Numbered from the stretch's first letter, positions 23,901 to 38,110 are shown. The stretch: 64,000 bases of DNA from Trichoplax adhaerens (GCF_000150275.1 NW_002060944.1:9458704-9522703); one strand, 5' to 3'. Translations and numbers: made by a program. Notes: generated from the sequence alone by a model not told the origin.

Positions 23901-26900
23901 GTGATGCTTAATTGGGAATAAAATAAGCTAAAAATTCTTCCAAGTATTGTTTTATCGACTTACTTGACGTCAAGACTACGTGACGTGCACGTTTTGTAAA
24001 TTAGTTGGTTATGAAAGAAAAAAAGGGAGGAGAGAGAACAGAGTTTTAAAATCAAGATAATAGACAACTGCAGCTGCATATGAAATAAAATTTCCACTTA
24101 TGTTTCATGCTCATTGAATATACTGCGCAATGCTATTCTATCCTATTCTATAGAAAGGAAGTTGGGGTTATTGTTATGGCTTTCATCTCGAGGGGTGATC
24201 CTACAGGGCAATTTGCCAGTGTATTTATTCGCATTTGTAAGAACGTTACTCGCAAAGAAGTAATTAGGTATCATCTGACAACATCGGATATGCTTGTCGA
24301 TTATTCTATCTTATAACAAGTTTAAATTGAAGAATCTCACAGTTGTCAGTTAACTAGAATATCAACTGCATCATTGAAATCATTTCCTTTACGTCGATCA
24401 GCGATTATCGTATTGGCTTTCTGTCAGGCTGATTTCATTACTGCTAGTTAAATATCGACTACATCATTATCATCGGTATCATTTCACTGCCATTTAGATA
24501 CTAATACTTGGCTTATTATATCGAATAAAACTGCATAAAACAACTCCCATTTTGCATTAAATGTAACTTTTTTGGCGTATAGCATTCCAGTATTTACTTC
24601 CAACTTAGACTTGCTATCAGGTATGTGCTAGCATAGAATTTATCAATTATAGTCTATAAGTATATCAATTAATATAATTGCTTTAAATAAATGATATTTT
24701 ATCACTTACTAGAGCTTATCTGCATTCCATCCTTTTATTTTTTGTAACTATCTTTCACATTTTTAAGTTCAAATCAACAAGATAACTTCATACTCCCTTT
24801 CTCGATATTTTTACGATATTGGCAGAGGCAAATAGTCAAGTATTGTGCATTTATAAATATTCTATTTCAGACTTATTATCGGTACCCAAAATACACTGTG
24901 TTTAGATAATGGCAATTTACCTGTATTTCAATGATAACATCCTGAAAATATCGATAAGAGAGGCAATTTTCTCAAAATATTGCCAGTTATAAATCTGGTT
25001 GAATATTGTTATTGGTCACACAATTTAAGACCATAAAAGTGATTTGGCCTTATTCTAAACTAGTGTCCATTAAATACGCGTATAGTATTTTCTCTCATTT
25101 AAATGACCAACCACTGACAAGCAAAAGCTATTGACATTCAATTAAGATAATTAAAAAGTATTTCCTCATTTACAGGCGATTGTTGTATTCTTGCAGACTA
25201 TAGGCGGTTTCATGATGAAAGTAGGATAATTCTATTTCCCTTGTACAACAAAAAATTGTATTACTAATAGATAAAATTATTAAGCGGAAAACTTTATAAA
25301 ATTTGAAGAAGTTGCTATCCGAATCGTTCAAAAATCTTGACTGCAGTTTTACAGGTATCTCGATCAAATGAAATAGATACGATAGTATTAGTGTACAAAT
25401 TTTGGGTATAATTAACTCCTACTGAAATTGATGTACATAATAAGAACATGATGGGCTATATTCCAATATAGGAAATTTATTTTTGATTACCTTAGAGGAA
25501 TTACAGAATTATTTTATTTACTAACGTGACTACTAACATGGTTGAATTAAATCTTTGTATACGTTAACGGAGACGGTGGTCTAAATTATTATATCTAACA
25601 AGCCGGAGTATCTTTACAATCATCGCGATAGATCATAATAGCAATTAAAAGTAATGGGATATAGGGAGATTTCATTTAAATGGCCTTCTAATTCCTTATT
25701 CCTTTCATTCACTATAAATATATACAGGAAGAGCATTTTAGCCATCACAGAAGCAATGATTAGACAGTATTGTCTGTAAATTGCATATTATGTATATGAT
25801 AAATGATATTCCGGGTAATTTCTCGTTCCTTCTATTTACCGTATATATAGGATGGGCGTATGTCTATCAATTAAAGTAAAAAAAGCTGATCATGTCTGTA
25901 AATTATATCTTTTACATAAAGCTTATCACATAGTTAACTGGATCGCAACCAATTCAAGCAATTCTTTCAAGTTAACTATCTTATTCTATATAATTTAAAG
26001 GCTAAGCTATTTCGCACCATTGTAGGTTCTTCATTTAGTTCAGTACCTATTTTCTAAAATTTAGGAAGATATAGAATAAAGTAACTACAGAAAGACTATC
26101 TAAAACGGATTATTTAATGTTAGAGAGTGACACAATAAGGGGAAGTACGCAGATTTTTATCTTATCTCATCCTGAGCTTTCAACTGGTGAAAGAACTACT
26201 TAAATTGAGGATGTCTCTTTGGACTAAATGATTCGATGAAATTTTCATTGAAAAATACAGATCATAGCTACATAATACAATCTATCGATTGATGTAAATA
26301 GCATAGAGCCAATTCTTTCAATAATTATTGGCTGCATCGATTGCTACTTTAATATCATAGCCGCAGAAATATTAAACTTAAAGTACAGCCTCAGTAAGAA
26401 AAGCATTTTAGTTCCTAAATATCACCTAAAGCATTTACTCTTACTTTTTACAATACTTTTTACGGGCAATAATGCCAGTTTTATTCTAGAATGCATGCTT
26501 ATTAAAGGAAGAACTATTGTTTGTTTCCATCATTTCTAGTATATTTATCAGAGAGAGTATCATTACTGTATTGCTGGGTATTTGATATTGTAAGATGAAT
26601 TATATTTTAATTACAAAGCCATTACAGAATCTATGCTGGCTTGTTTTTTAAGCTATGTTTCAATATTTGGTCATAATATCATCGCATACAGATATGACTG
26701 ATATATGTAAGTTGTAACGATACTGTTATTTATCTCATTTAATTCATCAACACTTAATAACAATTGTATCAAAGAATAATAACTTAAAATCATTTAATGA
26801 TATTATTTTTACGAGTGCTAGTAAAGCTTTCTGTCATCACGGTAGGCTATAAAACTGAGAGATACTATTTTCAATCATCAATACTCATTCTATTCCTACA

Positions 26901-29900
26901 GCAGATGTAATTCAAACAATCGATCAGCAGAATAAACGTAGAGGGTAAGAAAAATGTTCAAGATTATCATTATAACAAATCAATCTAGTAACTAATGCTT
27001 GACAAATAAAAATCATATATTTTTACAGATTCAGTAGAGCTCTAGAGAATAACAGACATCCTTCTTTTGGAAAAAGAAGACAGCCTGTCGTCTTCATACA
27101 GAGCTGCTATTACTATTAGTGATAGCAATCTGAAGTTACGTCCATTTTCAACATAATATTGACATAGATAGGTAAACATCATCAGATAAGCAATTTTCTT
27201 AGTTTTGACACGAACTTTGAGATTTTAGAGATTCTAGAGGTCTATGAGTTTTGATAAGGAAAAAAGGTAAACAATGAATGGATGGATAAGATTTTATTTA
27301 TCTTTAAAGAAATATTTTTCTAAGTTATCACATGAGGTAAAAGACGAATGAAAGAACAATAGGTAAAAGATAAAGATTCGGGTCATAATAAATAAGATTA
27401 TGATTTTAAGTTACTTTGTTGATTATGAGATCACTGGAAAGATGAATTTATTTTAAAAAACTATTAAGAAGATTAGAAGTCCTCAGTTATCTGACTAGAT
27501 AAAAGGGAGTGAAAGAATTTCTGGCGGGAATAGGATTGATTCTATCGTTAAGAAGATTTCTATAATTTCTTGTTAGGTCAGTAATATCTTAAAAATAAGC
27601 GATGAAAAAACAGGATATACTTTTTTATTTAGTTGATTGTACTTTAAGCGAAGTAATGAAAAGTATTTTTATAGATAAACCTATATTAACTAGCCCTTAA
27701 AAGCACTATAAAATTTCACGCATTTCTCTTCTAATTTTCAATTACTTCGATTCTGGAATAGTCCAATGAGCATAATATTTCCTATGAAAAATCACCACAT
27801 AGACTAAAGATTACCGCATAAAAGTTATTTTTAATAATTCTAGAAATAATAATAATTGTTGATCAGATTTAATCGTTGCCAAAGCATTCAATGGCTATCG
27901 ATCAGTAAGAATCTATCAAATTTGATTATGCTAGCAATGTACGTATTCTAAATATCAAGATTTCAGTTTAGTTAAGGTAAATCTTTCTTATCTATATGGC
28001 TACAGTAAGGGTATCATAAGAGATAGTCTAGTTTTACCTAAACTTTTCTCTTATAGAAAATGCTCGCATTTGCCTGAATTCAACCGGATATTAAAAACTT
28101 CTTAACCGTTAAGTTGCCCATAAGCCGATTAGTCTTCCCATCGATCGTTATATTGCATAATCAAGCACGTAGTAATAATGATTAAAATCATGCGGCAATA
28201 TCCTGTACTAAATTATTTTCATCTATCTATAACACCTTAAAATTTTGAAATGATTTTTAAGTTATGTAAATGAGTATGATCTCATATCAAATGCGAAATA
28301 CATTTTTTTTTTTACATTTAAAATTCAATTTTTCACCTATGCTATAATCAAATGTCTTAATTCAATATTATTCCGATTGTCTAATCCAAGCAAGTCCAAA
28401 TAAAGCTGTATACTTAAGAAACAAAAGACAAAAATAATATCATAAATACTTTGTCTTTCATATCATCCATTCTTAAATCCATATTGCAATTTGATTTCTA
28501 CTTCTGAATAAGTGAAAAGAGATTATATCAATACTGATCTTGTAATGATTTTCAATACAGATCGATATTTGATCACCTAGCTATAAAAAAAATAGCTTTA
28601 GAAACCTTTCATCATGCAATCTAAATGGAAATTGATAAATATACGACAATATATTGGACTGTATAGACACTATAATTCCGTACTTAGCAGTAGTATGGAT
28701 TATAAGACCGCGCTTATAAACTCTTAGTAAATTATTAATACCTGAATAAGACGAGTCGAAATCAAAATTTGATGATAGCGTTGGTTGAAAATTTCATAAT
28801 CTGAATCAATTTCGGGTTGTTAACTACTTTTTAATAGCTTAATGACGGTTTCGGTTACGAACGACGGTTTGCTGAGTAATGCAGTTTAACATTTGTATGA
28901 TCTATCAGAGCCAAACAATTAATAAATCATTTTATCTTACACTAGAGAAGCTCGAATAACGATATTACCGTTATCAATATTTTTAAATCTATTAAATAAG
29001 CTTAACCATAAATCAATAATTTTATAATGCTTTGATTACTTTTCAATAATATGTATGCCCTAGTCAGTAATTCTATATTTTTTTACCTAAAAATCACTAG
29101 TGTAATTCTAAATTGCTTTTAAACTACTCTACCCATCGTAACTATTTAATAGTAGTTATGATTTATATGGCTGATTACTAGTCATGCAATAGGAATACGT
29201 GCATACATTCCATTATATTCTCAAGTTTTGATTTATTAAGACAATGCAAACGGACAATAATCTGATTCTCTGTTAGAAATTATGAAGAAAAAAGTTATTC
29301 TACCCCGCAATGACATTCATCAGCTTTTTTGAGTATTTCTTAATCTACATTTGGATAGTGTAGATCTATATACGTATATACCACAGTAAGAAGGCTTACT
29401 CTTCCGGAAAAACGATATTTTATAACAATTAAAGGTTATTCTTTGTTGGTTTGTAAATCGATATATCAATCACTTTTGTTGTCAAAATTTCTTTTGATAG
29501 ATGATTTGATTTCCGTTAGGAAAATGAAAATAAGATGATCTAGAATTGGTCGTGTTATTACATAGTAGTAGTATTGAATATATATTCTGACGTACAACTA
29601 GTAAATAGAATTCCTGAATATAGACAAATTTCAATTTAAACCAATGGAAATCAAAACTGAATAATTTTAACTGGATCCAGAATGAACGATCCGTAAATTG
29701 ATTTTTTTAAATTAATTAAAAGAATAGACGTTATATTATAGTGGGCTAATTTTTACAAAATTTAGAAATAGAATACAATCTATACAGTACAAGCAGATGC
29801 ATTTAAAATTAATAAAAGGATCGAATGTTTAAATTCCAATAACTGTCAGGTGGATTGGCCACAGAGTACGTGGAAATAGACACATTGCGCAATCAAACAA

Positions 29901-32900
29901 TCATGTATCGACATATATTCAATGACTTTATTTATGTTGATAGCATCGAATTTAATCAGCTTCAATACGAGTATTAAATTTGAGATTTAGTTGATACGCT
30001 GTATAGTGCAATCACTAGATTATCCCAAACTGGTCACTTCATGTAGCAATAGATGTAATTAGATCGAGAATTTTCGTTACAATATTTAATTTGTCGCGAT
30101 TTATCGCTATCTTGCATATTTCAGTGTAGTTATTAATTAATACTAATGTGGTTGCTATTTCTTAATTGAGTATAAAAATATCAATTTCATTCCATGGTAA
30201 TTAATAATACCCTGATAATTACTTAATTCTGATACATTGATTCGCACAAAATTTTAGCTTTTTTATGAGAGATGATTTTGCATCGCTATAAACATATAGA
30301 ACATTCGTAAAACATTTTGGTTGTTAGAGTAGAATTCTTAGGTATTATAATGATAAAAAATTTATACCGATTGACTATTAATTAAGCTCCCATTTAACAT
30401 TTTAAAATTCAGTAGAGTACAATAGCTAAAGTAGACGGTCTTAATTGTTCCACATACTAATTACTGCAACTTTGTCTGACGGAAGAGCGCCTTCTTTAAA
30501 AGAGAGTAAATACTGCTAGTAAGTATAGATTATATTATACCTGTTCTCCGCGGTAAAAAAGTAGAGTTCACTGACTAAGCATTTGTGAAAGTAAGCACTA
30601 TTTTATCATATCGTATTACTTTGGTGGCTGGGTAATGAAATGAAAGACAGTTTTAACTTCAGTGCATAGGAAATCATACCGCAATAATGAAAAACTTATC
30701 GCACGTATTCCATAATACATTCCGCGTTCCCAATCAAAAAGATTCATCGTTACAATAAGTTCAAGCCTTTCGCCTCTTAACAGCTATTCCGATATCAAAT
30801 TAATCACAAATTACTCTAAAAAGGTAAAGCATTCAATTCAAAAGTATATTAAATCTAGTTATCGATAAAATACACAAGATACGAAGTGGAAATGGGCCTT
30901 AGGCTACCTATTTACTCTATGAAGCAGTCACTTAAAAAGTAACTTGGATCTAGCTGTCTAGTTCATATGATAGACACGAAGTAAAAATATAGCTATCGCT
31001 TTGCGCCCTATACTGTTGTTAATAACTATAAATTTATATTATATTATTAAAGATGTTGATTAATCTTGGATGTCACGTATTACTCTCGCCTATACTGACA
31101 TATGCAACAGCCAAAATAAGAACTTTAACATAAATCTATCAATAATTGAAAGTGTTACTTAAACTATCGCATTCCTTTCGTGCCTTATGTTTCCATCAAA
31201 ATATTCGAGGTGTCAAAGAGCTACACCTGGGCTATTCAAATCTGCGGCTATTTGAAGTACACATCTCTATCCTTTTCAATACTAGAACTATGTACTATAT
31301 TGATTGTATCAAATTACATATAATCGATCAAATAATAAAACTTTACAAATACATCTGCATTGAAAACGTAAATATTACAATGTATCAAATTAAAATGACA
31401 GCGTATGAGTAGTATACATAAAAGGATAATTTATCATCAATAGCTAAAGGTTTATATGATCCCTACTCTAATATTGAACGATTTACGAAAGTGAACACTT
31501 TATTGCAATTGTAAACAACAAAATTTGTTCTACATTCGACCTCAGAATATCAGTGAGGAAATAGTTACCACTATTTTCGTAATCACGACATTCAATAAAA
31601 ATAAGATATTAAGCTAGCGCAATCTAGACCATCAAAATATGTAAACAATGGTGAATAGATAAAATGACGTAAATCAGATTGCAAATGAATGCTATGCGTA
31701 GACATACCTATGAAATAAAGTTTAGTCTTGTCATTACGGACCGAAACATGATATTTTGTAACCTATTTCATATCTTATGAACGTATCCACATTTCATTGG
31801 GTTTGAGATAAATTTACAATTTATAAATATAATTTCCGTAACTAATTAAAAGGTGATAAAGGTAAAACCCTTTACTGACCTATGCATTTAGTTGCTATCT
31901 GGTCATATGAGAATCTATCGCTTTAGATATTTATGTAAGATCGATAGTTCGTTGTAAGAGTTTTCACGGAGCCAAATACCATTTCTGCGATATGTTACAC
32001 CGATTGCTTTCGATCTATCATGGTTAAGTTTTCAACGACTTGAAAATCATTCAATTATAATTATGAAGGATTCATTTTCAATCACTATTGTGATGATTTC
32101 GTGCTTTATATTTTATGATGCAATTGAATTGTATTCAGTAGGACTATTTTATATCGAATGCATCTGATGTCAATCCCCTGGTCTATCAAGAATAAAATTT
32201 AAATCTTTAATAGGTGTGGTAATACAATTTTAAAGTTTTCCTGAAAATCTCAATAATCACGTTTGTATCTCAAATTGTAAATATTAAAATAGCGCACTGA
32301 ATTATTGGTAAAATTGTGAACAAAAACTGCGATAAGGGTGTCAAATGATAAATATTAAAACAGTAAATAAAATCGAGGTCAAGATCTGATGACTTTTATA
32401 CTATTTGTTTACAGGTTTTGTTCCGATAGCAATTACTGCTTGACTTACGATTGTTATTATCATTTTACACCTCAGTAATTTTTCCATCAATTTATATTGA
32501 AACCAATCAAAGAGTGAGTGACAATGGATCGGGAAAGTAAATGATAATATTAGAATAATTTTAGATAACATGCATTTTAATTAATCCCATTCCAGTGATC
32601 TATTTCTATGATTTTTTTTTAAACCGTAATTGTGTGCGTCTGAACAAGCTGAATAGTTTATCAAATAATATTTTCCATTACATTTCCTTTTCGATATAGA
32701 TGTAAAATTAGGATATATATCAAATGATTGATTAATTCTACTGTCTATCACTTGAATGATACAGTTTTTGCCTTATTTTTTGTCATTGTCTACACTAAAG
32801 TTGAAATCTTGATCGTTCAACCTTAAAAATTTTAAACCGAATTTTCATGGCCGTCTATCTTGTCTATATAAATTGTGCAGTCATCATTTTAAGTGCACTA

Positions 32901-32962
32901 ATGCTATTGCCTGACTTTGACAAATTTAGAGTATGATATGATTCATTTCATTATTACTTTCA
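20981..32962. other. Gene-poor AT-rich stretch
   Basis: About 12 kb with frequent stops in all frames, low GC and no exon I can support. TACAG/TACTG clusters are essentially absent, unlike the gene-bearing flanks. The short frames at 24107-24316 and 31146-31412 show no recognised domain. Confidence 0.5.
23964..23991. promoter_or_regulatory. CRE-like palindrome plus second TGACG site
   Basis: TTGACGTCAA (23964-23973) contains the palindromic CREB/ATF site TGACGTCA; TGACGTGCACG follows at 23981-23991. CG-containing sites are rare in this AT-rich stretch. An unassigned 69-codon frame starts at 24107. Regulatory function is not shown. Confidence 0.3.
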
Positions 32963-33121
32963 NNNNNNNNNNNNNNNNNNNNNNNNNNNNNNNNNNNNNN
33001 NNNNNNNNNNNNNNNNNNNNNNNNNNNNNNNNNNNNNNNNNNNNNNNNNNNNNNNNNNNNNNNNNNNNNNNNNNNNNNNNNNNNNNNNNNNNNNNNNNNN
33101 NNNNNNNNNNNNNNNNNNNNN
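32963..33121. other. Assembly gap (159 N)
   Basis: 159 consecutive N characters. Open frames across it are artefacts. Confidence 1.
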
Positions 33122-33548
33122 TTATTACTACGGACGGTATCATTTAAACTACTACTTTACCATATCATCATTCTGAGTATTCTGTAATCTATCAGTTTAA
33201 CTTTCAATTTTTAGCCGGATGGGTTTTTCATTCAATATTCTTTTACAATCTAAGCTAATGTTATTGTTTTAAATAAGGATTAAATATCACTCTTCAAGGA
33301 AAAGAATACCAAATCCAAATCGATTTTTTTATTCATTCGATATAATAGGACAAGGAGGCGGTGGCTGCCATTTTCGACATAAATATCCGTGGGCGAAAGC
33401 TAAAGTTGGACATTTCAGTTGATAAAAACAAATTGAAAGAGAAAGGGTACTTTATAACTATCATCTTGACCTATAAACAAAAGCTAGTCAAAACGTATCG
33501 ACTTAGCTTATTAGTAAAAGATTAAAATTGAATCACAATCTCGCCATC

Positions 33549-34292
33549 ATGTCGATTAAATTTCCCAAATCAACATCTTATCATACCAAAATGACATCGC
33601 CATGTTGTAATGCAGCCGAATATTGCCTAGTTGTTTTAGGATCAGCCGGTGTAGGCAAAACATCGTTGGTATCACGATTTTTTTACGATAAATTGAACGA
33701 TAACTATCAGCCAACTCTACAAGATAGCCATCGTAAAGAAATTATGGTAAACGATTTTACATTAAAATTGCATGTTATCGATACCACTGGTAAAAATGAA
33801 TTCCCGGCAATGCGTAAATGGTCTATAATGCATGGTGATGCATTTGCCTTAGTCTATTCTATTGATGATTTAGCATCATTTACAATGCTAGAAGTGATAT
33901 ATCAACAAATTTTGGAGGAAAAAAGCGGTAAAGATTATAAAATTTTAATTGTTGGTAATAAAAGCGATTTGGAAGTAGATCGACAAGTTGCTCAATCATC
34001 AGCTAATTTAACTGCAGCAAATTGGGGTTGCGATCATATGGAAATATCAGCTAAAAATGATCAAAATGTTTACAGTGTCTTTTTTAATATCTTAACACAG
34101 ATACCGCTACCGTGTCGTATTTCATTAGAGCATTTAAAGCCATCAACATCATCATGGGATAGTAATACAAGAAGGAAAAAATTCAATAAAGTTAAATCAG
34201 TTACTGTCATGGACAGTACAGCCTCAACACGACGAAATCGTATGATGTCAAATAAGCGTAAAATGATCAGTCAAAGTTGTATCATATCGTAA
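33549..34292 (+). CDS. RASD-like (Dexras1/Rhes) small GTPase
   Basis: Intronless 247-residue Ras-family GTPase. G1 is GSAGVGKTS (31-39). The switch I region has YQPTLQDSHRK, and G3 is DTTGKNEF in place of the usual DTAGQE. G4 is GNKSDL and G5 is ISAK. The stretch FPAMRKWSIMHGDAFALVYS closely follows the RASD1/RASD2 pattern (FPAMRRLSI.TGD), which marks the subfamily; RASD proteins modulate G-protein and cAMP signalling. The loss of the catalytic Gln equivalent (GKNEF) suggests low GTP hydrolysis, as in RASD. The C-terminus is basic and ends CIIS, a CaaX box expected to be farnesylated. The start is ATG 33549; a second in-frame Met is at residue 15. Paralogue assignment is less sure than family. 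Confidence 0.88.
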   Translation: MSIKFPKSTSYHTKMTSPCCNAAEYCLVVLGSAGVGKTSLVSRFFYDKLNDNYQPTLQDSHRKEIMVNDFTLKLHVIDTTGKNEFPAMRKWSIMHGDAFALVYSIDDLASFTMLEVIYQQILEEKSGKDYKILIVGNKSDLEVDRQVAQSSANLTAANWGCDHMEISAKNDQNVYSVFFNILTQIPLPCRISLEHLKPSTSSWDSNTRRKKFNKVKSVTVMDSTASTRRNRMMSNKRKMISQSCIIS

Positions 34293-34470
34293 AAAACATC
34301 TGTCGAATAGGTCAACAATTTCCTATTTAGAGATATACCCAACTTAATTGGTACAATTGGACTATCATTCACCTCATAATAGTAATGTTTTTAAATTGGT
34401 TGTAGCTATAAACTATACGCATTCTATCGGAAGTTATACACCAAGTACATTCAAGCTTGCAATAGAACTA

Positions 34471-34476
34471 AATAAA
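34471..34476 (+). promoter_or_regulatory. Polyadenylation signal for the RASD-like gene
   Basis: AATAAA about 180 bp after the stop codon. Confidence 0.5.
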
Positions 34477-34479
34477 GCA

Positions 34480-37041
34480 TCTCATCTGAATTTCTTTATT
34501 TAATTCTAAAATTAATAGAATAGCAATATTGCTAATTATGCTCTTCTGCATTATTGCAATTTTTATGTAGTCGTTTCAATAGCGTAAGAATCATATCTAA
34601 TTCTGTCTCTTTTATTAATAATCATATTCAAGATAAAATATATAAAAACCATAATATAGTCAAACATATAGGCACGGTATGACATATATATATTTATTAT
34701 ACATCACTACATCGTCTAAGTTATTATGGTAATATTTATATATGTACATGAGTAAGGCAGTTAAAAAATTTGAATAAAGCACGATGATTATGCCACTGTC
34801 ATGTTATAGCTGTGTACGAATAATTTCAATTCTAGAAAAGTTAATTGATAATTTTGCCACATTGTATGCTATGTAATGTTGTAGTCAGTTATTGCACGAT
34901 ACTAATATTGATTTCGTATTGATAAATTTAAGGTAATACTTGGAGATTTTATCACCTCAATAATACTACGCACCTGCTAGCTATAAATTTCAATATTGAT
35001 GGATTTATTGCTTATTATGATTATAATACATGTTGTGAAAATAATTTGCAAAAAAATAACGATTTGATTATCATCTGACGTAATTCGATTACCTTCATTT
35101 CTAAATATATCCAGTTTGATCAATGCTATTATGTGCCGTCATATTGTGTTAGTGAGGCATTAGAAGTACAATATTTAGCTTTCGACTTCTCTGCAATACG
35201 TATCATATAACATTAAGCATAATGTTAAATCATCAATTCGATATCACTCATTTACTGGTTTTTTAGTCAAAAGAATTTGGATATTATTTCAAATTGATGG
35301 CTTGTATAACGATAGAAGGCCATTTTTGATCACTGTTTATTTTTAAGTTGATTTTGCTTTACATATTTCGATAGTTTCTTCACAATAGTTTGTTGCATTA
35401 TGATGAAGAATTAAGAATAAAACTTATGAAGGCAATCACGTCTATCGATTATGAAATTTGACTCGAACGCCTAATAAATACCTTGCATGGGAAGATACAC
35501 TTTTAAAAAGTTTTAACGTAAAATAAATTCATTCATTTCAGTTATAGTTACTTAAGCTTATTCAAATAATTGCTTCAATAAAATTGGAGAATATTTCTTA
35601 TATATACACCTGGTCTTTCTATTTTATCCATTTTTAAATCAATCCAGATCCACGATTAATATAGACTAAATCTACATATGCACACATAAGAACTACTTAG
35701 GGTAATTTAATACTGTGACAATTATATTTATCAATTTAGCCATTACTGGATATGATGGGATAAACGGTGATTGATTTACGTGTGCAATACCTTAGAATAC
35801 GACTTGATTGAGTAAATTTTTTTAATTATGACAGAATGAATAATATTTAGAGGATTAGTTCAATCGTAAGAAGTAGTCAAGATTGCTAGAATGATAGTAA
35901 CTATTACCTCTTGGCTTATTCTGAGTCGTTTCGGTAGCTCAGTATGGAAATGACTCCGGATAAGGGTTTTCTTAGATAATAAGCAAGGAAGTGCTTAGAT
36001 ATGTAAGTATTCATTTGTTTCAGTATTACTGGATATAACAATTTTCACGAGCATTTAAACCATGGAGTGGAATGCGAATCAACCTTATCTTTGGTAAGAA
36101 TGAAAGTACTCCTTCTGTACTATTCACTCTTTCTAATATGTTTTTGATATTATTAAAGAACAATGTGAACGGTTAACTGACTTTTTTTTTAAAGCCAATT
36201 AAATCCTTTACGGTTAGTTGTTAATAAGAATGATTATTGCCATAAGAAGTAATTCCTGGTCAAAATTAGTGGTAGAAAGAATGAACAATAACAAAGCTAC
36301 TCCACAAGCGCAGATCAGCATCCACTCGTGGTAAATAACTATTTTTCCATCTCATTTAACTTTTCACCTTAAAAATATCAATCAGGCATATATAGATTAA
36401 TTATGGATAGAAATCATAATTAAACAGTAATTAGACCTCGTGGTACAATAAAAAAATTGATAAACTGCAACATTACATGATTACAAGTGTTTCAATTTTT
36501 TTTATTACAATGAAATAAGCAAGATACCATAATTTTGCAAAGCAAATCAATACCGCTGTTATCCTTGGCATGAACAAGTTAAGGATATCGGTGCTACAAC
36601 AGTCAAGTTATGACATTCGGAAAAGTGTCGTTAAGCTAGATGTTAATGTATAGAAGTACTGTACATGCAGCACTATTGTTTCATCATTCAGCAACTATTT
36701 AGTTAAGAAGGCCTGGCAAGCGAAGATATTTGATAACATCATCTACCAGATATTATACAATTGTATTCTAAAGATGTAAATCGTCAATTGCTTACAAGAT
36801 AACTTTTACATCGTGAAAGAAATGTACCACGTCAGCGATGTTGACTGCCATTAGAGTAAATGAGTTGATATTAAACATTCAACAGTGGTCTATTTTTCGT
36901 TCGATCATACGCTAAAATGGATGATAATAGTATACTGCACCATTAGGCCATATTTCAAATTCATATTGTGTTTCTCGTATGATTGTATCTTGACTATGAA
37001 AGATTTATAAAGGCGCAAAAGTATATTCAATCATCTTTACA
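34480..37041. other. Intergenic, nothing supported
   Basis: AT-rich DNA between the RASD-like gene and the 3' end of NDUFB10. No domain-bearing exon recognised; short ATG-to-donor pieces near 36060 and 36281 are noted under rejected items. Confidence 0.45.
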
Positions 37042-37562
37042 CTAAAAGCGTTGGATTTTAGTCGATGTTGATTTCGTATCCTGCCGGTAGCGTTCCCCAT
37101 CTTGGGTTTCTAGGGCTAAATTCTATTAGCATAGAATAGATAACATCATCAGTGAGTTGGACCATAACGAGTTCAAGTAAATACTCTGTTATAAAAGATT
37201 GAGTACCATCTCCTATCAATAAGGTAAACTATTGCTAGCAAATTGGTGGGTAGCTTACGTTTCTCTTTGTATGCAGTGAGAGCTTCCATATAATCGACCA
37301 TCTCTTGCCTACAATTTTTCTTTGCATTGACTCCTTGACGCCTGGTACATTCGCTCATACGCTCTCTTAAGACTCGGATCTCTTCTCGATCGATCCATCT
37401 ATCTCTGACATACTGATTACGAGCTCTATACCAAGCTACCGGATCGCTTCTATCGATTTCCTCGATACTCGGTACTCTCTTAAATTCTCTCTGAAATTTA
37501 TCCATGCGACTATCCACTAATCGATAGCGGAGATTAATCTTTGGCAGAAAAAATCTAGACAT
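37042..37562 (-). CDS. NDUFB10: NADH dehydrogenase 1 beta subunit 10 (complex I PDSW subunit)
   Basis: Accessory subunit of mitochondrial complex I, located on the intermembrane-space side of the membrane arm. Exons 37259-37562 and 37042-37109 join G|GT/AG in phase 1, giving 123 residues against about 172 in human. The best match is LRERMSECTRRQGVNAKKNC followed by VDYMEALTAYKEK, which aligns with the human Cys-x11-Cys helix region. RVPSIEEIDRSDPVAWYRAR aligns with the segment before it, but the first cysteine pair of vertebrates is missing. The protein starts close to the region equivalent to human residue 50, so the N-terminus is short; an upstream exon has not been excluded. The C-terminal exon (…KIQRF) is inferred from phase only. 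Confidence 0.78.
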
Positions 37563-37914
37563 TGGAAATGAAAATGGATGAACATGAGCTATCTACGTAG
37601 CACAATGAAGGCGATGCCTAAAGGCTGGCTGTTTATAATTTTAAGGCAAAATTCACATGATGGATAGTGAATATTGTGGCTAAGGAAGGAAGAAAATTTG
37701 GAACATGCTCAAACTCAACTACGACATCACTGCTAATGCAGGGATGAAAAACATCTTTACTTTATTTTTGTGGCTATCTAAAGTTGAATACGGTAGTGTA
37801 GATACTTTCGATTTAGATTATAGCTCTCATTCTTAGTAATAGATATCAATTTGGATGAAAATGGAGATCAAGATGGCGCTTACCTTCCTCCGTTGCGGCA
37901 GAGAAACGTTGGAC

Positions 37915-38110
37915 TCCTTGTACTGTGCTGTACCGTCCAGTACCGTATAAACATAAGGTAGTACTGTACTGTACTGTGGTATACTGTACAGTGTACAGTA
38001 CTATATACAGTAGTACAGCACACTATGGAATACAGTACTGTACACTGTACAGTACCGTACTGTAGAGTACTGTAGAGTACTGTACAGTACTATCTGGACT
38101 CACGCGTCTC
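37915..38110. repeat. TACAG/TACTG island 4
   Basis: A near-continuous series of TACTGTACAGTAC palindromes and GAGTACTGTA units upstream of NDUFB10. No gene. Confidence 0.8.

Noticed and set aside
32917-33147. Open frames across the second gap.
   Set aside because: They consist mostly of undefined residues from N bases.
35941-36010. A-box-like GGTAGCTCAGT resembling a tRNA start.
   Set aside because: No B box (GGTTCNANNCC) and no cloverleaf pairing follows.
36060-36092. Short ATG-to-donor piece (MEWNANQPYL then GTAAGA), and a similar one at about 36281-36330.
   Set aside because: Too short, no acceptor-linked partner exon with a recognisable domain.
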